Below, one piece after another: positions 1 through 12,655 of a stretch of 64,000 bases of DNA (within the stretch, counting starts at the first letter, position 1; each line of letters begins with the position of its first letter). The notes under the pieces were generated by a model. That model was given only the letters and a program-made list of their open reading frames with translations. It had not been told where the DNA came from and made no database searches. This DNA comes from Halicephalobus mephisto (Eukaryota; Nematoda; Chromadorea; Rhabditida; Panagrolaimidae). Both the position numbers and the translations under genes were made by a program. Where the stretch lies: positions 124,001 through 188,000 of the forward strand of contig SWDT01000019.1 in the NCBI GenBank assembly GCA_009193035.1, in the 5' to 3' direction.

Positions 1-2429
1 CCGAGGATCGTCCCGATGAGGGATACTATATTCGCTAGGATCAGAGAAGCTGAAAAACGTTTATCGATTACGGTATCTAGGAGTTAAAATATTAATAAAA
101 AATTTAAAAAAAATTAATATAAAAATAAAAATAATAAAAAATTTAAAAATAATTAATATAAAATAAAAATAATAAAAAACTTTTAAAAATTTAATATAAA
201 AATAAAAATAATAAAAAATTTTAGAGCAATTAATATAAAAATAAAAATAATAAAAAATTTAAAAAAAATTAATATAAAAATAAAAATAATAAAAAATTTA
301 AAAATTTAATATAAAAGTAAAAATAATAAAAAATTTTAAAACAATTAATATAAAAATAAAAATATTATTTGAAGTTGATTTACTTCCGGGATGAGATTTT
401 GCCTTTTCAGATCAGTTTTAAAAAGTCGTGATTTGGATTGAAAATAGATGGTTTTAAAAAAAGCAGATATAATTTAAATTGTATTATTCTAGAAAGTTAA
501 AGTTTGGATAGAAATAAATTTTTTTAAAAATATTAATTTGGTTTAAAAAATATGATTTTAGAAAATCATGATTTCATCTAAAATAATTTTTTTTAAAAAA
601 GCAGATATAATTTAACTTGTATTATTTTAGAAAATTATAGTCTGGATTGAAATAAATTTTTAAAAAAATCTTAATTTGGTTTAAAAAATATGATTCTAGG
701 AAGTCATGATCTGGATTGAAATAAATTTTTTTAAAAATTCTAATTTGGTCTGAGATACGTAATTTTAGAAATGTTTAATTTTATCTAAAATAAATCTTTT
801 CTAAAAAGCAGATATAATTTAAATTGTATTATTTTAGAAAATTATAGTCTGGATTGAAATAAACTTTTTTTAAAAATATTAATTTGGTTTAAAAAATATG
901 ATTTTAGAAATGTTTAATTTCATCTAGTTTGTACTATTCTAAAAAGCTTAATTTGATCTAAGATAACTTTTTTTAAAAAACAAAATCTGAATTAATTTTT
1001 ATTATTTTAAAAATTTCTAATCTAATAAAATACTGATTTTGAAAAGTTGTTCATTTAATTTAATGTCGATTTTTATAAACATTTTCAGTTTGGAATTCTT
1101 AAAAATGTTTTAACTGAATTCAAACAAAAATTTTTAAAAAACACCGGTCTTCATTTTTTTAGAAAATTCTAAAGTCAACACTAAGAAAAATCATGTTTTA
1201 AAATTACAGTAACCATATCTAAAAAACTTCCAAATTACTACAGTAAACTTATTTTGGGAAAATGAATTTCAAATATTACAGTAAGCCAATCTAAAGTGAC
1301 TTTTTAGATATTACAGTAGATTTATTGAAAAAGAAAAAGTCCTAAAATTACTACAGTAAACTTGTATAAAATAAATTTTACAATTACTACAGTAATCCTA
1401 CTTTGGAAAAGTGGATTTCAAATATTACAGTAAGCCAATATAAAATGACTTTTTAAATATTACAGTAGATTTATTGAAAAAAAAGTCCTAAAATTACTAC
1501 AGTAATCCTATTTTGGAAAAGTAGATTTCAAATATTACAGTAAGCCAATATAAAATGACTTTTTAAACATTACAGTAGATTTATCCAAGAAGAAAAAGTC
1601 CTAAAATTACTACAGTAAACTTATTTTGGAAAAGTGGATTTCAAATATTACAGTAAACCCACTTTTTCGTCCGTAAATGTCGGTCATGTAGGGAGTAAAG
1701 AAAACTCCGAACAGATATCCGATGAACCAGATATTCAGGACCAAACTCCAGACCCAGGTGAAGGTCCACTCTGGAATGCCGTTCGGGACCCCTCGGGCGA
1801 TGTAGGATTCGTTGATGTAATTCCGGAACGAAAAATAGGCCGTATTCGGATAGGAATTTGAATAAGCTTCTTGGAAATTTACCAAACAAGCCAAAATTGC
1901 GAACAGGGCGATGATCAAAGGAGGCTTTCCTCTGGGGGCCAACATTCTTCCCAGATATCCGTTAAGCCTCTGGAATAAATTTTTAAATATTTTTTTATTT
2001 TCAAAAATTTGGTCCATCGTAAAATTTCGAACAAACTAACCTCGAATTTAAGTAAATGCAAACACAGGTGTTTCCTCGTAACCCCAAGGATCTTCAGTCT
2101 GCTAATCTGATTAATTTTCGCTTCCAATCAGAAAGCAAAAATTAATTTTACAAAAAAGTAAAAATTAATTTTACAAAAAAGCAAAAATTAATTTTACAAA
2201 AAAATAAAAATTAATTTTAAAAAAAAGTAAAAATTAATTGAAATAAAAAATAAAAATTATTTTAGAAAAAAATAAAAATTAATTTTATAATTAGTAACGT
2301 TAGATTTTTGCGTATTGAAAAACTTAATTCGCTGCAGGACCCGGATGAGGGTTCGTTAGACTGCTTCTTGAGCTCGAAGAGGGGGTACTTGGGGTACTGG
2401 GGATTCCTGCCGTTCACGGACTTCACCAT
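1..2429 (-). CDS. SLC2/GLUT-type sugar transporter, 5' part (3' end off window)
   Basis: Major-facilitator transporter, probably moving hexoses across a cell membrane. Exons on the minus strand: 2341-2429 (ATG at 2429), 2041-2098, 1663-1969 and 1-49; phases agree throughout. The protein starts MVKSVNGRNPQYP, has a short cytoplasmic N-terminus, TM1 (PPLIIALFAILACLV) beginning after residue 60, a glycosylatable first loop (NES), TM2 (WSLVLNIWFIGYLFGVFF) and then the signature loop YMTDIYGRK. The 49-bp piece at the window edge reads SLILANIVSLIGTILG, as expected for TM3. The intron between the third and fourth exons is 1.6 kb and full of tandem repeats. The DIYGRK loop and helix order support the family (known for SLC2); the substrate is not shown. 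The first two exons are less certain: the exon 1 donor GTCCTG is weak, and the exon 2 reading (LKILGVTRKHL) is set by phase. Confidence 0.75.
50..1662. repeat. Tandem-repeat-filled intron of the sugar transporter
   Basis: Three arrays lie in this intron. About 88-362 repeats a roughly 60-bp AATATAAAAATAAAAATAAT unit. About 400-1000 has imperfect units around GCAGATATAATTTAA and GATTTTAGAAA. About 1190-1660 repeats ATTACAGTA every 25-60 bp (for example AAATATTACAGTAAGCC). No open frame of note. Confidence 0.7.
2130..2290. repeat. Short tandem array (about 23-bp unit)
   Basis: About seven copies of a unit close to AAAAATTAATTTTACAAAA, just upstream of transporter exon 2 and inside its first intron. 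Confidence 0.7.
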
Positions 2430-2589
2430 TCAAGTTTTGCCAAAAATGAAGGATTCTCAAAAAAACAGAATTTTGTGAATCAGTTTCAAAATGCAAATTT
2501 TCTTAAAAAAGAAATTTTTCTGAAAATTATAAAATTTAAAAAAGTATAAAAAATAATCATCGTAAAATAAAAATTTTCTAAATATTTTC

Positions 2590-4700
2590 GGAAAAAAATA
2601 AAAAAAAGCGATCTCGACACGAAAGATTAAAATTATTTTTCTTGTTAAAAAGTCAATGATTTTTAAAAATTATTCGCGACGCGACCCATTATTTTTAAAA
2701 ATTATTTTCAACTTTTTAAAAAAGTTCAAATTAGTGATCTCGACGCGAATGATTAAAATTATTTTTCTTGTTAAAAAGTCAATGATCTTTAAAAATTATT
2801 TTCAACTTTTTTAAGAAATTTAAAAAAAGTGATCTCGACACGAATGATTATAAATTTATTTTTTATTTTATTAAAAAGTCAATAACTATTTGAGTAGTAT
2901 TCGCAGCGGGACCCATTTTTTTAAAAATTAAAAAAAGTGATCTCGACACGAATGATTAAAATTATTTTTTTGTTAAAAAGTCAATGATTTTTAAAAATTA
3001 TTCGCAGCGGGACCCGTTTTTTTAAAAATTAAAAAAAATGGTCCTGACACGAATGTTTACAAATTTATTTTTCTTGTTAAAAAGTCAATGATCTTTAAAA
3101 ATTATCCACGGCGGGACCCAATATTGCTATTTAAAAATTATTTTCAACTTTTTTAAGAAATTTAAAAAAAGTGATCTCGACACGAATGATTAAAATTATT
3201 TTTTTGTTAAAAAGTCAATGATTTTTAAAAATTATTCGCAGCGGGACCCATTTTTTTAAAAATTAAGAAAAAATGGTCCTGACGCGAATGATTACAAATT
3301 TATTTTTCTTGTTAAAAAGTCAATGATCTTTAAAAATTATCCACGGCGGGACCCAATATTGCTATTTAAAAATTATTTTCAACTTTTTAAAAAAGTTCAA
3401 ATTAGTGATCTCGACGCGAATGATTATGTTTATTTTTCTGATCATGAAGTTAATGATCCTTTAATTATTGATCGCAATAGGTTCAAAACTTTTTTATTCG
3501 GGATTATTTTTATTTTTATTTTTATTTTTATTTTTTGAAAAAATGCGAATTGGTGGTCCTGATACGAACGACCATTGACCAAGAGATCAGTGATCGTTTA
3601 AGGCGTTTCTCGTAGGAGGATAAAAATTCCTCATTAAAAATTTTTTTATTTTCTAAGAATAAATATCAAATAATGATCCCGACACGAATAATATTAAATT
3701 TCTTTTTCGATTGTAAAATCAATGATTTTAAAAATATTATTCGTGAAAAAAAATTTTTAAATTTAAAAATTATTTTTATTATTTTAGAAAAAAATAGAAA
3801 TAATGATCCCGACACGAATAATATTTAATTCCTTTTTCGATTGTAAAATCAATGATTTTAAAAATATTATTCGTGAAAAAAAATTTTAAATTTAAAAATT
3901 ATTTTTATTATTTTAGAGAAAAATGAAAATAATGGTCCTGACACGAATAATATTTAATTTCTCTTTCGATTGTAAAATCAATGATTTTAAAAATATTTTT
4001 CGTGGAAGAAAAAATTTTAAATTTAAAAATTATTTTTATCATTTTAGAAAAAAATGAAAATAATGGTCCTGACACGAATAATATTTAATTTCTTTTTTTT
4101 GCTACAAAGTCAATAATCATCAAGCGTCATTTGCGGAGAAACAAAAACTTTTAAATTCGGAGATTTTTATCCTCATTGTTTAAGAAGAAGTTCCACTAGT
4201 CTCGACACGAAATATATTTATCTCATTTTCAACAATAAAATTAATGGTTTTTTAAATATCATTCATAAGAAAAAATTTTTTTATTCTTCAAAAATAAATT
4301 CAAAATAATGGTCCCGACACGAAATGTACTCGTTTTCAGGAACGTGGACAATGATCTTTCAGCATAATTCGTGGCAAAAAAATTTTCAATTTAAAAATTA
4401 TTTTAAATTTTAATCTTTTCAAATTCCAAACAGTAGTCCCGACACGAAAAATAGTTTTCGACTAAAAAATCAGTGATTTTTTAAACATAATTCGTGGAAA
4501 GAAAAAATTTTAAATTTAAAAATTATTTTAAATTTTAATCTTTTCAAATTCCAAACAGTAGTCCCGACACGAAAAATAGTTTTCGACTACAAAATCAGTA
4601 ATTTTTTAAACATAATTCGTGACAAAAAAAATTTTAAATTTATTTTTTTAAGAAATTCAAAATAATAATTTCTACACGAAAGATATTTTTCGACTACAAA
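2590..4700. repeat. Degenerate tandem array with CGACACGAA cores
   Basis: Units of roughly 100-130 bp. Each has an A/T-rich body and a conserved core such as GATCTCGACACGAATGATT or GGTCCTGACACGAATAAT, with TTCGCAGCGGGACCC alternating in the first half. The unit drifts from the 2.6-3.4 kb half to the 3.6-4.7 kb half. No credible gene on either strand. Confidence 0.75.
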
Positions 4701-5639
4701 ATTGGTTACTGGTTCTTTAATCTTAGCCTCTGGCACAAATTCATTATTAATTACTAATTGAGAAGATCCCGGACTAAACCCGCATTCCGTGAATTTCACT
4801 TTTTATGTAAGACAAAAAACATTTTTTTTCCTCAATTTGAGGATCAACAAAGGTGCAAATCGAGTACAGACTCGTCGCAAAATTGTCACGAATCAAAAAA
4901 ACGAAACAGAATCAATTTAAAAAATCAAAGTTACTTTTTCATTATGTCGGATTTTTTCGAAGAATAATTTAAATTAAAAAAGATCAAAAATCTAGATTAT
5001 TTAATCAGCTTCAGAATGCTGTCAAATCAACAATGACAGGACACGTCGAAAAAACGGAAAAACGGTTCAAGCAAAAAAAAAAAACAATTGTCGTTTTTCA
5101 AAATTTTCATGTTTTAAAAAAAAACAATTGTCGTTTTTCAAAATTTTCATGTTTAAAAAAAAACTTTTTGAACAGCTGTTTTGAAAAAATTGAATAAAAG
5201 TGACGTTAATCTCTCAAGTCATCAGTTTTATTCGATTGATTTCCAAAATCTGTTTAAAATTACTTAAATTCAAAAAATTCTCAAAATTATTTAATTCAAA
5301 AAATTTAAAAATAATTTTTTTTAGATTAAAAAAAATTTTGTTTAAAAAATAAATATTATTTTACTTTAGAAAAATCGTTTTATTTAAAAAATTTTTAGAA
5401 TTATTTTATTTAAAAAAATGAAAATTGTTTAATTTAAAAAATGTTTAGAATTATTTTATTTAAAAAAAATTAAAATTGTTTTATTTAAAAAATTTTTAGA
5501 ATAATAATTTTAGAATTTTCTTGAATAAAGTACGAATTAAGTGTCGTAGATTTAGATTTTATCTGGAAAATTCTAGAAATCTCCGCCGACACAATTTCAC
5601 TTTTCAAATTATTTAAGACATTTTAAAATTAACAACTTT
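4701..5639. other. A/T-rich intergenic DNA
   Basis: No gene recognised. Holds a 55-bp direct duplication around 5082-5155 (CAATTGTCGTTTTTCAAAA) and degenerate TTATTTTATTTAAAAAATT repeats at 5380-5510. Confidence 0.6.
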
Positions 5640-6250
5640 GGGAAATGTATATAATCAAATAAAAAATTAAATTTCACAGTTTTTTGGTCTCAATTGGAAA
5701 GTTCTAAAAATTCGTGTCGAGACCATTTTTGTGAAATTCACAAAAAATTTTTATTTTTCACAATAATGTGATTTTAAAATTTTCTAAAATTATTTAAAAA
5801 TTAAATTTCACAATTTTTTGGTCTCAATTGGAAAGTTCTAAAAATTCGTGTCGAGACCATTTTTGTGAAATTCATAAAAAATTTTTATTTTTTACAATAA
5901 TGTGATTTTAAAATTTTCTAAAATTATTTAAAAATTAAATTTCACAAATTTTGGTCTCGATTGGAAAGTTCTAAAAATTCGTGTTGAGACCATTTTTGAG
6001 GAATTCACAAAAAAAATTTTATTTTTCACAATAATGTGATTTTAAAATTTTCTAAAATCATTTAAAAATTAAATTTCACAAATTTTGGTCTCGATTGGAA
6101 AGTTCTAAAAATTCGTGTCGAGACCATTTTTGTGAAATTCACAAAAAATTTTTATTTTTCACAATAATGTGATTTTAAAATTTTCTAAAATCATTTAAAA
6201 ATTAAATTTCACAAATTTTGGTCTTGACTGGAAAATTTTTGAACATCTTT
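5640..6250. repeat. 134-bp tandem array with inverted GGTCTCGA/TCGAGACC arms
   Basis: Four to five copies with a period near 134 bp; TTCGTGTCGAGACC occurs at about 5711, 5845, 5979 (variant) and 6112. In most units GGTCTC(A/G)A lies about 23 bp before TCGAGACC, so a transcript or single strand could form an 8-bp stem. Confidence 0.8.
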
Positions 6251-8269
6251 TTGAGACTAGTTTTCAAATTTTTATGACAAACATTTCTGTTTTTTTACAA
6301 TAATACGATTTATGTTTACGGAACTGAATTATATTAATTTTCTTTCTGAGTTCTAGTCTCAAAAAATAAAATAAATTCAATTTATTTTTTAGAAATTTCT
6401 TTTTACTTCAAAAATAAAAAATAAAATTTTTTAAATTCCAAAAAATTTGACAAATATTGATTTAAATAAAAAAAATCAACGAACAATTTTTGTTAAAATT
6501 AAATTATTTATAAAAAATTTAGAAAAATAAAAAAATTTTTCTTCAATATTAAAAAAAAAATAAAAAATAAAATTTAAAAATTTTTTTAAATATTAAAAAA
6601 AAATAAAAAATAAAATTTTTTTAGTAATTTTTATTAATTTTTTAATTTTTTAAATAATTTTATAAATTTTATAAATTTTTTTATTTTTTAATATTTTTTA
6701 TAAATTTTTCAATTAATTTTATAATTTTTTAAAATTATTTTTTTATTTTTTAATATTTTTTAAAATTTTTTTATTTAACAAATAAAAAAAAATATTATTT
6801 AATAAATTCAGAATTATTTTATTCTAAAAAATTACGGTAATTGAAAGACTTTCAAGATCATAAATTACGGTATTCCAAAAAAGTTTAAATTTTATATTGT
6901 TTTAATTTAATGAATTTCGATCATTTTTAAATATAAAAATTTTAATATTTTTGTTTATGGCCAAAAAAACATCTATAAATAGAAAACTGATATTTTTTGT
7001 ACAAGATAAAAGAAAAATAATATGGTTTGAACAGGTACAAAAAAAGTTAATTTTGAACAAAACGCTGAAATTTAAAAAAATCAACAAAATTAATAAAATT
7101 TATTTTTGAACGGAATATTAAAAATTAATAAAATTGATTTTTGAACGGAATATTAAAAATTAAAAATTAATAAAATTGATTTTTGAACGGAATATTAAAA
7201 ATTGAAAATTAATAAAATTTATTTTTGAACGGAATATTAAAAATTAAAAAAAAAATTAAATTAGGTTGATATTGGAACAAAAAGTCAAAAGGTATAAATT
7301 GGAATGAACCGGACTGAGGCTGGAACAGGACGCCAAAAGCTCCAAGCTGCAATGAACTAGATTGATATTGAGACAAAAACCAAAACTCAAAAGATAAAAT
7401 AAATTACATTTTTTCGAAACAGAATGCCAAAAATTGAAAATTGAAATATTTCAAATTTATAATAGAATAAAACACAAAAATTTAAAAGTAAAAATTAGAC
7501 TAATTTCGGAACAAAACGCCAAAATAAAAAAAATAATATTTTTTCAGAACAGAACGCCAAAATTCAAAAATTTTAAAAATCAAGTTGATGCCAGAACAGA
7601 ACGCCAAAATAAAAAAATAATATTTTTTCAGAACAGAACGCCAAAATAAAAAAATAATATTTTTTCAGAACAGAACGCCAAAATTCAAAAAAATAAATAT
7701 AATTTATTTCGGAACAGAACGCCAAAATTCAAAAAAATTATATTTTTTTAGAACAGAACGCCAAAATAAAAAAAATTATATTTTTTCAGAACAAAACGCC
7801 AAAATAAAAAAAATAATATTTTTTCAGAACAGAACGCCTAAATTCAAAAATTTTAAAAATCAAGTTGATGCCAGAACAGAACGCCAAAATAAAAAAAATA
7901 AAAAAATTCTATTTTTTCAGAACAGAACGCCAAATTTTGAAACTAGAGTATCTTTATGAAAAATTTTCTTTTCAGCAATAATTTAAAATTAATTTTTTTT
8001 ATATAAAATAAAATCATAAACTTAATATAAAAAATAAAATTTAAAAATTCGAGTGAAATTTTCAGAATTGAAGTGATTTTAAATTTAAATTTTTTTGAAC
8101 ATCTTTTACAAAAAATTTTCGACAAAGAAAACTTCAAAGATGAATTTGCAGATGTCAAAAGTGATCCTAAATTTTCTCCGATAAGGACCTTTATTCAGCT
8201 GATTGCAACTTGTACAAACAATACTGAAATCACGAAAAACGTCACGTGATCACAATTGTCTATTTTAAA
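6251..8269. repeat. A/T-rich DNA with two tandem arrays
   Basis: 6300-7080 is homopolymer-rich with no gene. 7090-7260 repeats TTTTTGAACGGAATATTAAA (period about 45-60 bp). 7500-7930 repeats CAGAACAGAACGCCAAAAT about ten times. 7940-8265 shows no clear gene. Confidence 0.65.
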
Positions 8270-8414
8270 TATTAAAATTAAAATTAAAATTAAAATTAAA
8301 ATTAAAATTAAAATTAAAATTAAAATTAAAATTAAAATTAAAATTAAAATTAAAATTAAAATTAAAATTAAAATTAAAATTAAAATTAAAATTAAAATTA
8401 AAATTAAAATTAAA
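8270..8414. repeat. (AAAATT)n hexanucleotide microsatellite
   Basis: About 24 nearly perfect copies of AAAATT. It creates long Ile-Lys and Ile-Leu frames on the two strands that are repeat artefacts. It is not the nematode telomere repeat TTAGGC. Confidence 0.9.
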
Positions 8415-11160
8415 TTGAATAAATTCGAACCTAAGAATTGAGGAATCTGAAGTTTAATAAAGTAGTTCATGTTCGAAAATTTCAGATTCTGGAAAATCTA
8501 AAAATTCGAAAATTTCAGATTTTGGAAAATTTAAAAATTTGAAAATATTCATGTTCGAAAATTTTAGATTCTGGAAAATCTGAAAATTCGGAAATTTCAG
8601 ATTCTGGAAAATCTAAAAATTTGGAAATTTCAGATTCTGAAAAATCTGAAAATTCGATAATATTCATGTTCGAAAATTTTAGATTCTGGAAAATCTAAAA
8701 ATTCGGAAATTTTAGATTCTGGAAAATCTAAAAATTTGAAAATATTCATATTCGAAAATTTCAGATTCTGGAAAATCTAAATATTTGAAAATATTCACAT
8801 TCGAAAATTTCAGATTTTGGAAAATCTGAAAATTCGATAATATTCATATTCGAAAATTTCAGATTTTGAAAAATTGAAAATTTCGTATTGATCCGAAGCT
8901 ATAAAAAAACTGAGAAAAACAATGAAACGATAAACAAAACCCAGATTCGTCTCGATGAGGTAAATCAGAGTGATAACCGTTATCTAGAGCAAAAACCAAA
9001 CTAAAAATCATCGATTTTAAACAAAAATTATCTTCCAGAAAAAATCCACAAAAATAAGATCAATCAAATTCGTTTTTTTGCCTGAGGCAATGATTGTAAA
9101 AATTTACATTTTCTTTTATATTTTGTAAAAAATAAAAATTATTTTTTTTTAAATTTTTCAAAAAAATTTTGGAAGTTTTTAATTAAAAAAAATTAAAAAA
9201 TTAAATTTTAATTTTTGGCGAAAAATGGATAAATGCCAATCGGGATTTTTATGATTTTACAAAAAATAAAAAAATGTGTTAATTTTCAAAATTTTTTTAG
9301 AATTTTTAGAATTTTTTTGTTTTAGATAATTATGGAAATTTTACGGAATTTTGAAAGATAAAAATTAAGAAAAGTTAATTTATAAAAAATTCGAATAAAT
9401 AATAATCAAAATTTTTTTAAAAAAAATTTTTTTAAATATGAAATTCCTATAATTTCTTATTTTAGATAATTATGGAAATTAGTACAGAATTTTGAAAGAT
9501 GAAAATTAAGAAAATTGGAATAAATAATAATCAAAATTTAAAAAAAAAATTTTTTAACTTAAAAATTTTTAGAATTTTTTATTTTAGATAATTATGGAAA
9601 TTTGTACGGAATTTTGGAAAATATTACTTCGAAAAATGACTTTACATAAGTGATAATATATTCGAGGACGTCAATGATCGCTAATTTTAGGGATCGGCGT
9701 GATTATCGATTGACGTTGAAACGGTCCTTTGGTTATTGTCAAAAACGAAATTGAGACTAATCCAGTTCGAGATTAAAGGGGCCAGTTTTGCCAAAAAATC
9801 AATCGCAATTTTTTTATAAAATTCTTTATTTTAATAAATTAATAAAAAAGTATTTTTTTAATCACAAAATTCAAGAATAATTAAATTTTCAGAAAAAATA
9901 TCAAATACGGTATTTTAAAAACTTTAAAATTAATTAATTTTTTTTTAATTTTAAAATTCATTTTTTCTAATTTTTAATTAATTTATTTTTTTTTAATTTT
10001 AAAATTTATTTTTTCTAATTTTAAAATTTATTTATTTTTTTTTATTTTAAAATTCATTTTTTTTTTAATTTTAAAATTTATTTTTTTTAAATTTTTAATT
10101 AATTAAATTTTTTTAAAATTTTAAAATTTATTTATTTTTTTAAAATTAGTGATCAAAATTCGGTGTTTGAACTTTCGTGTCAAGACAAAATTTTCGAAAT
10201 TTTGTTTGTTAGGAAATTGTGATTTTTTTCAGTTTATTTTTAAAAAATTTCTAATTATTTTTTTCAAAGTTCAGGATCAAATTTTTTATTTTAAAACATA
10301 ATTAAAAAATTGATTTTTTTCAAAGTTCAGGGTCAAAATTTGAAATCTTTATTTTAAAACTTTTTTTTTCAAAATTTGTAATCAAAATTTTAAGTTTTTC
10401 TTTATAAAATATGATTTTTTGAAATAAAAAAAAGTTGTTATTTGATTTAGAAATTTTAATCCGAATTTCGAATTTATTTAATTTAGAAATTTTAATTTTA
10501 ATTTTAAAATTTCAATCCAAATTTCGAATTTATTTAATTTAGAAATTTAAATCCGAATTTTAAATTTATTTAATTAAGAAATTTTAATCCAAATTTCGAA
10601 CTTATTTGATTTAGAAATTTAAATTTAAATTTTAAAATTTCAATCCGAATTTCGAATTTATTAAACTTAGAAATTTCAATCTAAATTTCGAATTTATTTA
10701 ATTTTAAAATCCAAATTTTAAATTTATTTGATTTTAAAATTTAAATCCGAATTTTAAATTTATTCAATTTCGAAGATCCAATAGTTCTAGTCTTAACGCG
10801 AAAAATCCCAACTAATAACGATTCAAAAAATATGTTTGTCTTCATGACCAGTCAAAGAGACAATGACTTTTTATCTACGGATTAATCTTTTTTATCTCGA
10901 ACCTTATGTGTCCACGTCACCGTCAGACTTGATTAAATTCGAAAATTACAATAATTCAAATATTTTTTGTTTTTTTAGTCTGTTTCGCCCACAAAATTTG
11001 TTTGAATATATTAATCCTAATAAAATTAAAAAATTTAAATTTAAAAATTAAAAATATTTTGAATAATTTTTTTGAAAAATTTTATTTGCAAAATAAAAAA
11101 ATATTTCTAATAATTTAATAGATAAATTTAAATATTTTTAGAAATAGACTACTTTTCGAA
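8415..11160. repeat. A/T-rich intergenic DNA with several minor arrays
   Basis: 8465-8885 repeats TTCGAAAATTTCAGATTCTGG; 9330-9610 repeats TTTAGATAATTATGGAAATT (about 120 bp apart); 10430-10770 repeats AATTTATTTAATTTAGAAATTT. Less repetitive patches at 8900-9080, 9640-9790 and 10780-10950 have no recognisable gene or RNA fold. Confidence 0.6.
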
Positions 11161-11164
11161 ATTC

Positions 11165-11600
11165 ATAAAAGTTTGAATAATTGGAATTCTGTAGCGGTTT
11201 TAGGAACTTTTTAGAATTCGATAGAAACTTTTGAAATTCTCTAATTTTATAAGCATTACTGTAATTTTATAGAGACAAAACTTATTCGAATTTTCCAGAA
11301 TTTAAAAATTTTATTAAGTTTCCTATAATCTTCCGAAATTCTAAAGTTAAAAATCTTTTTAAAATTCGATAGGAACTTTTGAAATTCTCTAATTTTATAA
11401 GCATTACTGTAATTTTATAGAAACAGAACTTATTCGAATTTTCCAGAATTTAAAAATTTTATTAAATTTCCTATAATCTTTTAAAATTCTAAAGTTAAAA
11501 ATCTTTTTAAAATTCGATAGGAACTTTTGAAATTTTCTGATTTTATAAATATTACTGTTATTTTATAGAAACAGAACTTATTCGAATTTTCCAGAATCTC
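11165..11600. repeat. 148-bp tandem array (three copies)
   Basis: Three copies about 148 bp apart, each with AATTCGATAGGAACTTTTG and CTTATTCGAATTTTCCAGAA. Located downstream of the His-rich secreted gene. Confidence 0.75.
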
Positions 11601-11807
11601 GTTACAACTTTTAGACTCTTCCAGAATCCTACAAAGACTTCTGTAACTTAGAATCCTAATTTTCCGAATGATTTTGAAAATTCGTGCTGAGACAACTTTG
11701 CAAGAAAATGTTTTTTAATTTTTATAATACTGTGACATTAAATTTCTATTAAATCACGTCAATTTTATTCATTTTTTTGCTTAAATGGATAAATCATAAA
11801 AGACCGT

Positions 11808-12620
11808 TTAATAAGGACGACGATCATAGTCACGACCGTAACCTCCGTGATGATGATGATGATGTCCGTGTCCGTGATGGTGACGATGAGGGAGATCCCA
11901 AGGAGAGCGATACCACCAGAGATCGCCGTCGTAGCTAGGTCCGTCGAAAATGTCGTCGAATTCACGGCTATCATCGTAGTGATGCCATGGGAATCCCCAA
12001 TCATACCAGTTGTGACCGTGATGTCTATGACGTCTGCCGTAACCACCTCCATAGCCAGAATGACGAGCAACTCTCAGATGAGACAGGTTGTCCGTGGATT
12101 GTTCGGTGTTTTCTGGAGCAGTTTCGGATTCTTCAGTTTGGGGTTCTTGGGAAATTTCAGATTCCTCATTCAGAGGTTCCCCACTCTGAGATTCTGGAAG
12201 TTGCTCTTCTTGGTCTTGAGGATTCTGAGCGTTCCTTCTTTTGTATTCACCGTTGTATCCAGCATCGTCGTTTCCTTCAGGAAGAGGTTCTTCGATGTTG
12301 TCCTCCGCTTCAGGAAGAGGTTCTTCGATGTTGTCTTCTGCTTCAGGAAGAGGTTCTTCGATGTGCTCAGCCTCACCGTAAAGCTGCGATTTCTGTCCTT
12401 GATCTTCTACGTTTCTTCTCTTGTACTCAGAATACCCGGCATTAGATTCTTCTTCAATCGCGGTGTCTTGGGGAAGTTCTTCAGGAAGAGATTCTTCTGG
12501 AAGAGATTCTTCTGGAAGAGGTTGTTCGGGCTGGGCAACTTCAGAATATTCTGATTCCCTCTTGATGGCGGAGGCCACAACGGCCAATCCGAGAAGTCCC
12601 AAAAGAACAAATTTGTTCAT
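11808..12620 (-). CDS. Secreted acidic and histidine-rich protein, 270 aa
   Basis: Single-exon gene. The N-terminus MNKFVLLGLLGLAVVASA is a typical signal peptide. The middle is Glu/Pro-rich, with PEESL repeats (residues about 34-48) and three 11-residue units EEPLPEAEDNI near residues 93-120, encoded by 33-bp repeats. Tyr/Arg motifs (EYKRRN) recur. The C-terminal third is rich in Gly, Tyr, His and Trp and ends in a His run (GHGHHHHHHGG). Role unknown; a cuticle, eggshell or metal-binding secreted protein is possible (inference from composition). AATAAA on the minus strand lies at 11764-11769, and a TATA-like box precedes the start. The long antisense frame is a shadow. It lies about 1.6 kb from the multicopper oxidase, on the same strand. 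Confidence 0.8.
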   Translation of the reverse strand: MNKFVLLGLLGLAVVASAIKRESEYSEVAQPEQPLPEESLPEESLPEELPQDTAIEEESNAGYSEYKRRNVEDQGQKSQLYGEAEHIEEPLPEAEDNIEEPLPEAEDNIEEPLPEGNDDAGYNGEYKRRNAQNPQDQEEQLPESQSGEPLNEESEISQEPQTEESETAPENTEQSTDNLSHLRVARHSGYGGGYGRRHRHHGHNWYDWGFPWHHYDDSREFDDIFDGPSYDGDLWWYRSPWDLPHRHHHGHGHHHHHHGGYGRDYDRRPY

Positions 12621-12655
12621 TTTTGAAAATTGTTGGAAATTTTCAATTTTTGAAT

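Noticed and set aside
374..376. pkc DYG in place of DFG (protein residues, not bases)
   Set aside because: DYG is normal for atypical PKCs, so it is not an anomaly.
3323..3538. 71-codon plus frame ending in Ile-Phe repeats
   Set aside because: Lies in a tandem array and ends in a simple repeat.
2590..4700. CRISPR-like regularly spaced repeat
   Set aside because: Units and spacers both drift, no unique spacers, and the host is a eukaryote.
8195..8470. Ile/Leu and Ile/Lys frames on both strands
   Set aside because: They are translations of the (AAAATT)n microsatellite.
11847..12554. 235-codon plus-strand frame opposite the His-rich gene
   Set aside because: Antisense shadow of a repeat-rich, biased coding region; the minus frame has a signal peptide, TATA box and AATAAA.
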